The notes under the pieces are model-generated. The model was given only the letters and a program-made list of their open reading frames with translations, was not told the DNA's origin and searched no databases. A stretch of DNA of 64,000 bases, taken from NCBI RefSeq assembly GCF_001663175.1, contig NZ_CP016033.1, positions 868,001 through 932,000 on the forward strand, read 5' to 3'. Numbering within the stretch: position 1 is the stretch's first letter; each line of letters begins with the position of its first letter. Source of the DNA: Erythrobacter neustonensis (GTDB lineage: Bacteria > Pseudomonadota > Alphaproteobacteria > Sphingomonadales > Sphingomonadaceae). The position numbers and the translations under genes are program-made. Positions 16,388 through 24,432 of the stretch are shown here, piece by piece.

Positions 16388-17086
16388 ATGACGATTTCGC
16401 GTATTCTGCTCTCGGGCACCGCGGTTCTGGCACTGCTGGGCACCACGGCTTGCGTTACCGACCCGAACACCGGCGAGCAGAAGATCTCGCGCACCGCGAT
16501 CGGCACCGGCCTCGGCGGCACGCTGGGCTACCTGCTCGGCGGCGCGATCGGTGGCAACACCGGCCGCATCATCGGCGCAGGCATCGGCGGTTCGGCGGGC
16601 GCCGTGATCGGCAAGCAGTATGACGACCAGATCAAGGAACTGCGCGAACAGACCGCCGGCAGCGGCGTCGATGTCGAGCAGGTCGGCGATCAGGAAGCGA
16701 TCCTCGTGCGTCTGCCCGACGGCGTGACCTTCGCCAGCGGTTCGGCTTCGATCAACCCGGGCTTCCAGACCACGCTCAACAGCGTTGCCGAAACCCTGAT
16801 CCGTTACCCCAACACGCTGATCGACGTGTACGGCTTCACCGACACCACCGGTTCGAACGCCACCAACGATGCGCTGTCGCAGCGCCGCGCCCAGGCGGTT
16901 GCCGATTACCTCGCATCGCGCGGCGTGGCCCGTTCGCGCATGGCGACCCGCGGCTATGGCGAGCAGTACGACTATCTGCGCGTCAAGACCGGTGACAACG
17001 TCAACGAGCCGCTGAACCGCCGCGTTGAAATCAAGATCATCCCGGTCAGCCAGGATGACGTGAACCGCGCCCGCGCCGGCAGCTGA
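16388..17086 (+). CDS. OmpA-family lipoprotein with glycine-zipper
   Basis: 232 residues. A lipoprotein signal peptide ends in LLGTTAC (Cys about 22). A glycine-rich zipper follows (GTGLGGTLGYLLGGAIGGNTGRIIGAGIGGSAGAVIG), then a C-terminal OmpA domain with VYGFTDTTGSNATNDALSQRRAQAVADYL and NRRVEI, which binds peptidoglycan. Comparable to YiaD-type proteins that tie outer membrane to cell wall. AGGAAGGG ahead of the ATG is a strong ribosome binding site. A clear terminator follows, so this is a single-gene unit. Confidence 0.92.
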   Translation: MTISRILLSGTAVLALLGTTACVTDPNTGEQKISRTAIGTGLGGTLGYLLGGAIGGNTGRIIGAGIGGSAGAVIGKQYDDQIKELREQTAGSGVDVEQVGDQEAILVRLPDGVTFASGSASINPGFQTTLNSVAETLIRYPNTLIDVYGFTDTTGSNATNDALSQRRAQAVADYLASRGVARSRMATRGYGEQYDYLRVKTGDNVNEPLNRRVEIKIIPVSQDDVNRARAGS

Positions 17087-17108
17087 TTTCGCATTCGATA
17101 AAAACAGG

Positions 17109-17138
17109 ACGGGCTGCCCCTTGCGGGCGGCCCGTTTT
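17109..17138 (+). terminator. Rho-independent terminator after the OmpA lipoprotein gene
   Basis: Stem ACGGGCTGCC (17109-17118) with GGCGGCCCGT (17126-17135), one G-T pair, 7-base loop, followed by TTTT. It also sits just past the stop of the convergent phosphatase gene. Confidence 0.88.
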
Positions 17139-17143
17139 GCGTT

Positions 17144-17920
17144 TCAGCGCAGCGAGGCCGCGCGCGCGGCGAGCCGCTCGACCGCGGCCGCATGGATCGC
17201 GGGCGAGCACACCAGCACGCCGAAATCGCGCGGGTCGTGCTTGTTGTAGGCAAGCGGACGGCCGAAGGCATCGGTCACCTCGGCCCCGGCCTCGCGCGCG
17301 ATCAGTGTCGCTGCCGCGATGTCCCATTCGAACCCCCAGCGCAATGTCGCGACCAGATCGGCGCGGTCATCGGCGACCATCGCGATCCTGAGCGCGATCG
17401 AATTGGGCTGCTCGACCGCGACCAGATCGCTGTCTTCCTTCATCAACGCGACCGTCGGGACGCGTGCGCCGGAAAATTGGGCGCGGGTGCTTGCCCGGAT
17501 CGGCACGTTATTGAGCGTTGCGCCTTGTCCCGCGACCGCGACCCATTCCTCGCCCCGCGCAGGCGCCGAAAGCATCCCGATCAGCGGCCTGCCCGAACTC
17601 ACCAGCGCGACCGACACCGCCCAACCGCTGCGCCCGCGCACGAAATCGCGCGTGCCGTCGATCGGATCGACCAGCCAGATCAGCCCGCTTTTCGTGCGCG
17701 CCTTGTCGTCGGCGGTTTCTTCCGAAAGCCAGCCAGCCGACGGCAGCAACCGCCCCAACTCGCGCTTCAGGAAGCGGTCGACCTCGAGATCGGCCTCGCT
17801 TACCGGGTTGCCGGGCGTCTTGTCCCAGCTTTGCAACGCATGGCCCGCGCCGGGCCAGCGGGAATGCGCGATCCTGCCCGCCTCGCGGACGATGTCCTGA
17901 AGATGATGCCTGTCAATCAT
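17144..17920 (-). CDS. Inositol monophosphatase/CysQ-type phosphatase
   Basis: 258 residues of the lithium-sensitive phosphatase fold. Metal-binding motifs in order: GWLSEETADD (Glu), WLVDPIDGTRDFVRG (DPIDGT, about residues 87-92) and EWDIAAATLIAREAGAEVTD near 203. Members hydrolyse inositol-1-phosphate, 3'-phosphoadenosine-5'-phosphate (CysQ) or histidinol phosphate; the short form and the ESWDKTPGNPVSEAD-like segment fit the CysQ/ImpA group, but the substrate cannot be fixed. Start at MIDRHHLQDIV chosen because the longer reading has no domain content. Confidence 0.85.
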   Translation of the reverse strand: MIDRHHLQDIVREAGRIAHSRWPGAGHALQSWDKTPGNPVSEADLEVDRFLKRELGRLLPSAGWLSEETADDKARTKSGLIWLVDPIDGTRDFVRGRSGWAVSVALVSSGRPLIGMLSAPARGEEWVAVAGQGATLNNVPIRASTRAQFSGARVPTVALMKEDSDLVAVEQPNSIALRIAMVADDRADLVATLRWGFEWDIAAATLIAREAGAEVTDAFGRPLAYNKHDPRDFGVLVCSPAIHAAAVERLAARAASLR

Positions 17921-18034
17921 GAGAGGCCGCCGTGTTGCCCCTGCACAGGACACTTTTCAAGAGGGGCGATCCGTGCTTAGGCCCCGCGTGGACGAACCTC
18001 TCCCCAGAGAATGCATTGAAGGGATCGATAAGCC

Positions 18035-19234
18035 ATGAACGTTCACGAATATCAGGCCAAGGAACTGCTGGCCCAGCACGGGATCGCCGTGCCCGCCGGT
18101 CACGCCGCCTTGAGCGTCGAAGAAGCGGTGGAAGCCGCCAAGAAGCTGCCCGGGCCTCTTTATGTCGTGAAGGCCCAGATCCACGCGGGCGGCCGCGGCA
18201 AGGGCAAGTTCAAGGAACTGGGCGCCGATGCCAAGGGCGGCGTGCGCCTCGCCAAGAGCCTTGATGAAGTGAAAGACCACGCCGAAGAAATGCTCGGCAA
18301 CACGCTGGTCACGATCCAGACGGGTGATGCGGGCAAGCAGGTCAACCGCCTCTACATCACCGACGGCGTCGACATCGCCAAGGAATACTACCTCTCGCTG
18401 CTGGTCGACCGTGCCACCGGCCGCGTCGCTTTCGTCGTCTCGACCGAGGGCGGGATGGACATCGAAACCGTCGCGCACGACACCCCCGAGCTGATCACCA
18501 CCTTCAGCGTCGATCCCGCGCAGGGCTTCCAGCCGCACCACGGCCGCGCGGTGGCCTTCGCGCTGAAGCTGACCGGCGACCTCAACAAGCAGGCGCAGAA
18601 GCTCGCCAAGCAGCTGTATGACGCCTTCCTCGCCACCGATTGCGAGATGCTCGAAATCAACCCGTTGGTCGAAAGCGAAGACGGCAAGCTTTTGGTGCTC
18701 GACGCCAAGATGAGCTTCGACGGCAATGCGCTCTATCGTCACAAGGACATCGAAGCCCTGCGCGACGAGACCGAGGAAGACCCCGCCGAAGTCGAGGCAT
18801 CGGAATACGACCTTGCCTACATCAAGCTCGATGGGAACATCGGCTGCATGGTGAACGGCGCGGGCCTCGCGATGGCGACGATGGACATCATCAAGCTCAA
18901 CGGCGCCTTCCCCGCCAACTTCCTCGACGTGGGCGGCGGCGCCACCACCGAGAAGGTCACCGCGGCCTTCAAGATCATCCTCAAGGACCCCGCGGTCGAG
19001 GGCATCCTCGTCAACATCTTCGGCGGGATCATGAAGTGCGACGTGATCGCCAACGGGATCGTGCAGGCGGCCAAGGACGTGAACCTGCAGGTTCCGCTGG
19101 TCGTGCGTCTCGAAGGCACCAATGTGGCCGAGGGCAAGGCGATCCTGAACAATTCGGGCCTCGCGATCGTCAGCGCCGACAATCTGGGTGACGCTGCGCA
19201 AAAGATCGTCGCTGAAGTGAAGAAGGCGGCGTAA
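18035..19234 (+). CDS. sucC: Succinyl-CoA synthetase beta subunit (ADP-forming)
   Basis: 399 residues. ATP-grasp subunit of the TCA enzyme that makes ATP from succinyl-Co[69 protein letters not shown] and [39 protein letters not shown] are hallmark segments. The alpha subunit gene (sucD), which normally follows, is not here: a terminator and a convergent gene come next. In several sphingomonads sucD is located elsewhere with the oxoglutarate dehydrogenase genes. Confidence 0.97.
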   Translation: MNVHEYQAKELLAQHGIAVPAGHAALSVEEAVEAAKKLPGPLYVVKAQIHAGGRGKGKFKELGADAKGGVRLAKSLDEVKDHAEEMLGNTLVTIQTGDAGKQVNRLYITDGVDIAKEYYLSLLVDRATGRVAFVVSTEGGMDIETVAHDTPELITTFSVDPAQGFQPHHGRAVAFALKLTGDLNKQAQKLAKQLYDAFLATDCEMLEINPLVESEDGKLLVLDAKMSFDGNALYRHKDIEALRDETEEDPAEVEASEYDLAYIKLDGNIGCMVNGAGLAMATMDIIKLNGAFPANFLDVGGGATTEKVTAAFKIILKDPAVEGILVNIFGGIMKCDVIANGIVQAAKDVNLQVPLVVRLEGTNVAEGKAILNNSGLAIVSADNLGDAAQKIVAEVKKAA

Positions 19235-19261
19235 GCCTCCTTCCAGCCGACGCTTGCAAAG

Positions 19262-19292
19262 CCCCCGCCGGTTCGCGCCGGCGGGGGTTTTT
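19262..19292 (+). terminator. Rho-independent terminator after sucC
   Basis: Perfect 10-bp GC stem CCCCCGCCGG (19262-19271)/CCGGCGGGGG (19278-19287) with a 6-base loop and TTTTT. AAAG before the stem may let it act weakly on the convergent transcript as well. Confidence 0.92.
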
Positions 19293-19300
19293 CGTTGCCG

Positions 19301-20170
19301 TCAGCGCGAGCGGCCCGGAGCGGGCAGATCGGGCGGAGTGGTGTCCATATAGGTCAGCCACTGCTGCCAGATCGTCCGCGTACGTTCGTCGATCAGCGCG
19401 ATCTCGCAGCCCAGCGCCTGAACCGTGCGGATCGTGCCGCCCTCGTAATCGGTATAGACCGCCTCGCACGCCGTCTCGCGATAGGCGTCGAAGGCCGCAT
19501 CGCTTTTGCGGATCAGGGCAACCAGCTCGGGCCGGTCGGCGTTGCGGGCAAGGGCGGCGGCTAGATATCGGGCCTTGCGCGCGCCGGCGCGCTCGCGGAT
19601 GCCCGCCATGCACGCATTCAATTCGAGGGTGGTGCCATCACAGGCGATCATGCCCGAAGGCCGCTCCGCCCGGTCGAAGCGGAACAGCAGTTCTTCAGGC
19701 TCTGCCGCATCGCTTTTCATCTGCACCGCAACCACCAGCTTGTCCGGCCCGTCGCAGCGGATGGTCAGCCCGCTGAACCGGGCAAGGCAATGGTCCAGCG
19801 ACAGCAGGCGGAAGGTGACCATCCCGTCCTTCTCCTCCCAGCCGGTGAGGTCGGGATTGAAATGCTTGAGCTTCAGAACGAGGCTCCCGCCCTCTTCCAT
19901 GATCTGCATATGCTCGGTGAAAAGGATACCGCCCCCGGCCTTTTCCTGCACGAAGGTGCCGACCATGGTATCGCCCGCCGGTGCAAGCCAGCTTTCGGTT
20001 GCTGGCGCGCCATCGATACCCTCGCCCCGCCACTGGCCTTCGAGCCAGGCGAGCGCGTGAATTTCGGCGGGCGGCGCGCTGGACCCCGCCCCGGCGACTT
20101 GCGTTTCCTGCGCTGCCAGAGGCGTTGCCGCCATCAATGCCAGCGCCGCGATCCCTGCCTGTGCCATCAT
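19301..20170 (-). CDS. Secreted DUF6265 + LprI-like domain protein
   Basis: 289 residues. A signal peptide ([20 protein letters not shown]) is followed by a DUF6265-type region ([13 protein letters not shown]...[23 protein letters not shown]...[21 protein letters not shown], about 35-130) and a C-terminal LprI/DUF1311-like region with paired cysteines ([14 protein letters not shown]...[36 protein letters not shown]). LprI-type domains in other bacteria bind lysozyme; here the role is unknown and periplasmic. GGAGGG 9 nt upstream of the first of two adjacent ATGs sets the start. The two-domain combination is uncommon in my experience. Confidence 0.75.
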   Translation of the reverse strand: MMAQAGIAALALMAATPLAAQETQVAGAGSSAPPAEIHALAWLEGQWRGEGIDGAPATESWLAPAGDTMVGTFVQEKAGGGILFTEHMQIMEEGGSLVLKLKHFNPDLTGWEEKDGMVTFRLLSLDHCLARFSGLTIRCDGPDKLVVAVQMKSDAAEPEELLFRFDRAERPSGMIACDGTTLELNACMAGIRERAGARKARYLAAALARNADRPELVALIRKSDAAFDAYRETACEAVYTDYEGGTIRTVQALGCEIALIDERTRTIWQQWLTYMDTTPPDLPAPGRSR

Positions 20171-20298
20171 CGCCGCATCCCTCCACGTTGTGCTGCGTAT
20201 CTTTGCCCGAAAGGACCGGCAAAGCACTCGCGAATTGAAGGCTTGACCTGCGCATGGAGCAAAGCAAGGGGAAACGACAATCGCGGCGCACGTCGGTT

Positions 20299-20323
20299 GC
20301 TTGACGTTTACGTAAACGCAAGC
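20299..20323. promoter_or_regulatory. MerR/LiuR-like operator upstream of etfB
   Basis: A 14-bp perfect palindrome CGTTTACGTAAACG (20305-20318) flanked by GCTTG (20299-20303) and CAAGC (20319-20323), giving a nearly perfect 25-bp inverted repeat. It includes TTGACG (20301-20306), usable as a -35 for etfB, 65 bp upstream of the etfB ATG. The motif resembles published LiuR (MerR-family) sites controlling branched-chain amino-acid and acyl-CoA catabolism in proteobacteria; assignment is by memory of that motif. Confidence 0.55.
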
Positions 20324-20387
20324 TAGGCGGGCGGCCAAGGCGCTTTGCCATGCGTCACGTGATTCTTTGAGAGGAAGGACAAGCCCC

Positions 20388-21134
20388 ATGAAGATCCTCG
20401 TCCCCGTCAAGCGGGTGATCGATTACAACGTCAAGCCGCGGGTCAAGGCCGATGGCACGGGCGTTGACCTTGCCAACGTCAAGATGAGCATGAACCCGTT
20501 CGACGAAATCGCGGTCGAAGAAGCGATCCGGTTGAAGGAAAAGGGTGCCGCCACCGAGATCGTCGCGGTTTCCGTCGGTCCGGCCAAGGCCGCCGAAACG
20601 CTGCGCACCGCGCTCGCGATGGGCGCGGACCGGGCGATCCTGATCGAAACCGACGAAGAGGTCGAACCGCTGGCGGTTGCCAAGATCCTGAAGGCGATCG
20701 CCGACGAAGAAGCCCCCGGCCTCGTCATCCTCGGCAAGCAGTCGATTTCGGACGATTCGAACCAGACCGGCCAGATGCTTGCAGCCCTCATGGGCCGTCC
20801 GCAGGGCACCTTTGCCAACACCGTCGAAGTCGAAGGCGACGCGGTGATCGTGAAGCGCGAAGTCGATGGCGGCTTGCAGACCGTGAAGCTCACCATGCCC
20901 GCGATCGTCACCACCGACCTGCGTCTGAACGAGCCGCGCTATGCCTCGCTGCCCAACATCATGAAGGCCAAGCAGAAGCCGCTCGCCACCAAGACCGCTG
21001 CCGATTACGGCGTCGATCTGGCCCCGCGTCTTAAGACGCTCAAGGTCGCCGAACCCCCGGTCCGTAAGGCGGGCGAAAAGGTCGCCGACGTCGCCGCGCT
21101 GGTCGAGAAGGTCAAGGCGCTCGGCATCGCTTGA
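20388..21134 (+). CDS. etfB: Electron transfer flavoprotein beta subunit
   Basis: 248 residues. With EtfA it carries electrons from acyl-CoA dehydrogenases to ETF-ubiquinone oxidoreductase. [39 protein letters not shown] and [31 protein letters not shown] are family signatures, the last including AMP-binding residues. Ribosome binding site GAGGAAGG precedes the ATG. The downstream etfA gene follows after 30 bp, and a palindromic operator lies 65 bp upstream. Confidence 0.97.
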   Translation: MKILVPVKRVIDYNVKPRVKADGTGVDLANVKMSMNPFDEIAVEEAIRLKEKGAATEIVAVSVGPAKAAETLRTALAMGADRAILIETDEEVEPLAVAKILKAIADEEAPGLVILGKQSISDDSNQTGQMLAALMGRPQGTFANTVEVEGDAVIVKREVDGGLQTVKLTMPAIVTTDLRLNEPRYASLPNIMKAKQKPLATKTAADYGVDLAPRLKTLKVAEPPVRKAGEKVADVAALVEKVKALGIA

Positions 21135-21164
21135 GCCCGCCCCCGGATATAAGGAACATACGAG

Positions 21165-22094
21165 ATGAAGACTCTGGTTCTCGTCGAACATGACAACACC
21201 AAGGTAGCCGACGCGACCCTCGCGGTCGTCACGGCTGCAGCGAAGCTGGGCGAAGTCCACCTGCTCATCGCCGGCCACAACTGCGGCGGCGTTGCCGAAG
21301 CGGCCGCGAAGATCGCCGGCGTGGGCAAGGTCCACGTCGCGGACGATGCGGCTTACGCCAATGGCCTGGCCGAAAACGTCGCCCCGCTCGCAGCCGAGCT
21401 GATGGGCCACCACGACGCGTTTCTCGCGGCTGCCACCACGCAGGGCAAGAACGTCGCCCCGCGCGTTGCCGCACACCTCGACGTGATGCAGGTTTCGGAA
21501 ATCCTGTCGGTCGAAGGCCCCAAGACCTTCACCCGCCCGATCTACGCCGGCAACGCGATCGCCACGGTCGAATCGAGCGATGAGAAGCTCGTCATCACCG
21601 TGCGCGGCACCGCGTTCGAAAAGGCCGCGACCGAAGGCGGCAGCGGCACGATCGAAGCCGTCAGCGGCGCAGGCGATGCCGGCACCTCGAGCTTCGTCAG
21701 CGCCGAAATCGCCAAGAGCGAGCGTCCCGAACTCACCAGCGCCAAGGTCATCGTTTCGGGTGGCCGCGCGCTCAAGGATGCCGAAACTTTCGAGAGCGTC
21801 ATCACCCCGCTCGCCGACAAGCTCGGCGCAGCGATCGGTGCAAGCCGCGCGGCGGTCGATGCGGGCTATGTCCCCAACGACTACCAGGTCGGCCAGACGG
21901 GCAAGATCGTCGCCCCGGAAGTCTATTTCGCGATCGGCATCTCGGGCGCGATCCAGCACCTTGCCGGCATGAAGGATTCCAAGGTGATCATCGCGATCAA
22001 CAAGGACGAGGACGCGCCGATCTTCCAGGTCGCCGATATCGGCCTGGTCGCGGACATCTTCACCGCGGTGCCGGAACTGACCAACGCGCTGTAA
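21165..22094 (+). CDS. etfA: Electron transfer flavoprotein alpha subunit
   Basis: 309 residues. FAD-binding partner of EtfB. The C-terminal FAD domain shows [94 protein letters not shown], which matches the ETF-alpha signature. Operon with etfB. Three successive hairpins and a terminator follow its stop codon. Confidence 0.97.
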   Translation: MKTLVLVEHDNTKVADATLAVVTAAAKLGEVHLLIAGHNCGGVAEAAAKIAGVGKVHVADDAAYANGLAENVAPLAAELMGHHDAFLAAATTQGKNVAPRVAAHLDVMQVSEILSVEGPKTFTRPIYAGNAIATVESSDEKLVITVRGTAFEKAATEGGSGTIEAVSGAGDAGTSSFVSAEIAKSERPELTSAKVIVSGGRALKDAETFESVITPLADKLGAAIGASRAAVDAGYVPNDYQVGQTGKIVAPEVYFAIGISGAIQHLAGMKDSKVIIAINKDEDAPIFQVADIGLVADIFTAVPELTNAL

Positions 22095-22166
22095 GGCGGT
22101 AAAGCCTTATAAAAAGCTTTGAAATACAAAGAATCCCCGGTAAGCTTCGGCTTATCGGGGGTTTTT
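22092..22166 (+). terminator. Three stacked hairpins ending in a terminator after etfA
   Basis: Hairpin 1: TAAGGC/GCCTTA (22092-22109), starting at the etfA stop. Hairpin 2: CTTTG-aaata-CAAAG (22117-22131). Hairpin 3: CCCCGGTAAGC (22135-22145), TTCG tetraloop, GCTTATCGGGG (22150-22160), one G-T pair, then GTTTTT. The last is a strong rho-independent terminator and ends only 3 bp before the next start codon. Confidence 0.9.
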
Positions 22167-22169
22167 CTC

Positions 22170-23045
22170 ATGGGTCGCTTGTTTCTTGCTCCAGCCATCA
22201 TGCTGGCCGTCCTTCCTGCCTTTCCGGCTGTTGCAGCAGAACCGCTGCGGCTGGCACCGGCAGGTCCATGGCGAATTGATTACGGCGAAGGCACATGCTC
22301 GCTGGCGCGCAAGTTCGGTAGCGGCCCGGACGCGGTGGAGTTGCAGATCGACCAGTCGGGAACCGGCCCCTTTTTCAACATCATCCTGACCGGCGCACCC
22401 TTCGGCAAGACCGTTGGGGCCGAGATGCGGATTGCTTTTGGCCCCGATGAAGCACCATCCGAACGCTCCTTTCTTTCGAGTGTCCGCAAGGAGGGGATGA
22501 CACCCTTCATCATGATGCACGGCATTCATCTTGCGCCCGCAACCCGCCCCGACCCCAAATCGCCGCCCGTCGTCAGCGAAATCGGGTCCGAGCGCGAGAA
22601 GGCAATTCAGACGCTGTCCCTCTCCAAAGGTCTGCGCGCGCCAGTCACACTTGAGATCGGAGAGATGCGGTCGCCGCTCAATGCGATGCGGACCTGTGTT
22701 GTTGACCTCGTCAAGAGCCTTAAACTCGACGAAGCAGGTCTGGCACAGATCACGCAAGGACCACGTCCCAAGAACGTCCGCGAGTTCGCCCGATTCCTTC
22801 AGGAGCGCTTCCCCCAGCGCGAATTGTTGAACGGTGACGATGGCACGGTTGCGGTGCAACTCACCATCGACGACAAGGGCCGCGTGACCACTTGCCAGAT
22901 CGCGGCCTCGGACCGGCCTGCGGTGTTCGACGATGCCGCCTGCTTCGGCTTCCTTCGCGCGGCGGAGTTCGAGCCGGCAATCGGGACGGATGGCCAGCCG
23001 CGCTACGGCTTCTGGGGCACGCGGGTCACCTACCGAAGCAATTGA
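22170..23045 (+). CDS. Secreted protein with TonB C-terminal-like domain
   Basis: 291 residues. A signal peptide ([25 protein letters not shown]) precedes an unassigned region (about 25-205) and a TonB-C-like end: [48 protein letters not shown]...[10 protein letters not shown]. There is no transmembrane anchor and no proline-rich TonB linker, so a classical energy transducer is unlikely. The ATG lies 3 bp after the etfA terminator T-run and the only SD-like run (GGGGG) is inside the hairpin arm. Codon use and GC appear slightly less extreme than in the neighbours. Confidence 0.7.
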   Translation: MGRLFLAPAIMLAVLPAFPAVAAEPLRLAPAGPWRIDYGEGTCSLARKFGSGPDAVELQIDQSGTGPFFNIILTGAPFGKTVGAEMRIAFGPDEAPSERSFLSSVRKEGMTPFIMMHGIHLAPATRPDPKSPPVVSEIGSEREKAIQTLSLSKGLRAPVTLEIGEMRSPLNAMRTCVVDLVKSLKLDEAGLAQITQGPRPKNVREFARFLQERFPQRELLNGDDGTVAVQLTIDDKGRVTTCQIAASDRPAVFDDAACFGFLRAAEFEPAIGTDGQPRYGFWGTRVTYRSN

Positions 23046-23091
23046 GAATAGTCGTCCTCAGCCCGCATCCCGAATGCACGATTCGCGCGCG

Positions 23092-24384
23092 CTAGAGCAC
23101 CACGGTCAGGAAATGCAGCGCCATCCCGACGAGCCCGCCCACCAGCGTGCCGTTGATGCGGATGAACTGGAGGTCGCGGCCCACCGCGCCTTCGACGCGG
23201 TCGGTGATGGTGCGCGCGTCCCAGCGTTTGACCGTCTCGGACACCAGCCGCACGATCTGGTCGCCATAGCGGGTCGCCACGCCCACCATCGTCCGGCGCG
23301 CGAAGCGGTTGATCTGGTGCTGAAGCCGCGCGTCTGATTGCAGCGCGGTGCCCAGTTCGGCGAGCATGCTGCGCATTTCCTCGCCCATCCCGCTTTCCGG
23401 ATCGCGCGCGCGGGCAATCAGCGAGCGGCGGATGCGTTCCCACACCCCGGTCCACCACACCGCCACCGCCGGGTTGGCGATCAGCTCGCGCTTCATCTCC
23501 TCGACCTTGGCGCGGGTTTCGGGATCGTGCTGCAGGTCCTGGCCGAGCTTGGACAGCCCTTCCTCGATCTTGCCGCGCAAGGGGTGCTGCGGGTTCACCA
23601 GCACCTCCGCCAGCAATTTATACAGCCCGTCGAGCACGCTCGACGAGATCGTCTTGTCGATCCCGGTCCAGCGCAGCACGCCCGCGACGCGCTGCGAGAT
23701 GATTTCGCGCAGCGTATCCTCGTTGTCCTCGATCGTCAGACCCGCCCAGCGCACGAAGCCATCGATCAGCGGCTGGTGGCGCTTGTCGGCCATCGTCGTC
23801 TCGATCATGCGGCCCGCAAGCGGCGCGATGTCGAGCTTGGCGAGTTGGCCCGCCAGCCCCGAACGGACCTGGTTGCCGAGCCGGTCGGGGTCGAGCGATT
23901 CGAGCACTTCGGCGAGCAGTTCGGCCGCGCCTCCGGTGATCCGCGAACGGTCGTCCACCCCGCCACGCTCCGGCGAGGCGGCGAGAAATTCGCCTGCCGC
24001 CTTGGCGATGTTCATCGCCGCCATCCGCCGTGCGACCACCGCGGGGGTCAGGAAATTCTCGCGCAGGAACACCGCCATCGTATCGGCGATGCGGTCCTTG
24101 TTTTCGGGGATGATCGCGGTGTGCGGGATCGGCAGGCCGAGCGGATGGCGGAACAACGCGGTCACCGCGAACCAGTCGGCAAGGCCCCCCACCATCGCGG
24201 CTTCGGCAAAGGCGTGGACATAGCCCCACGCGGGGTGCCCGTCCGCCGCAAGCCCCAGCGTGGCAACGAAGATCGCCGCCATGGCTGCCAGCATGCCGGT
24301 CGCGGTCCAGCGCATCCGCCGCGCGCGGTCGATGGTCAGCGGCTGTCCGCCAAGAGTGAGCGGGCGCAAGGGGGGCGTGGCCAT
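23092..24384 (-). CDS. DUF445 family inner-membrane protein
   Basis: 430 residues. DUF445 features: an N-terminal membrane segment (TGMLAAMAAIFVATLGLA), the conserved HAFAEAAMVGGLADWFAVTALFRHPLGLPIPHTAIIPENKDRI block, a long helical middle and a C-terminal GTLVGGLVGMALHFLTVVL hydrophobic end. The function of the family is unknown. ATG at 24384 used; a TTG two codons earlier is the alternative. Convergent with the TonB-C gene. Confidence 0.9.
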   Translation of the reverse strand: MATPPLRPLTLGGQPLTIDRARRMRWTATGMLAAMAAIFVATLGLAADGHPAWGYVHAFAEAAMVGGLADWFAVTALFRHPLGLPIPHTAIIPENKDRIADTMAVFLRENFLTPAVVARRMAAMNIAKAAGEFLAASPERGGVDDRSRITGGAAELLAEVLESLDPDRLGNQVRSGLAGQLAKLDIAPLAGRMIETTMADKRHQPLIDGFVRWAGLTIEDNEDTLREIISQRVAGVLRWTGIDKTISSSVLDGLYKLLAEVLVNPQHPLRGKIEEGLSKLGQDLQHDPETRAKVEEMKRELIANPAVAVWWTGVWERIRRSLIARARDPESGMGEEMRSMLAELGTALQSDARLQHQINRFARRTMVGVATRYGDQIVRLVSETVKRWDARTITDRVEGAVGRDLQFIRINGTLVGGLVGMALHFLTVVL

Positions 24385-24432
24385 GTTCAATGCCTTAGCC
24401 CGCCGCGTAGCCCGGCGTCACCCCTTTTGCGT

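Noticed and set aside
20355..21959. A 534-codon antisense frame opposite etfB and etfA
   Set aside because: Shadow frame with no domain content; etfBA are clear on the other strand.
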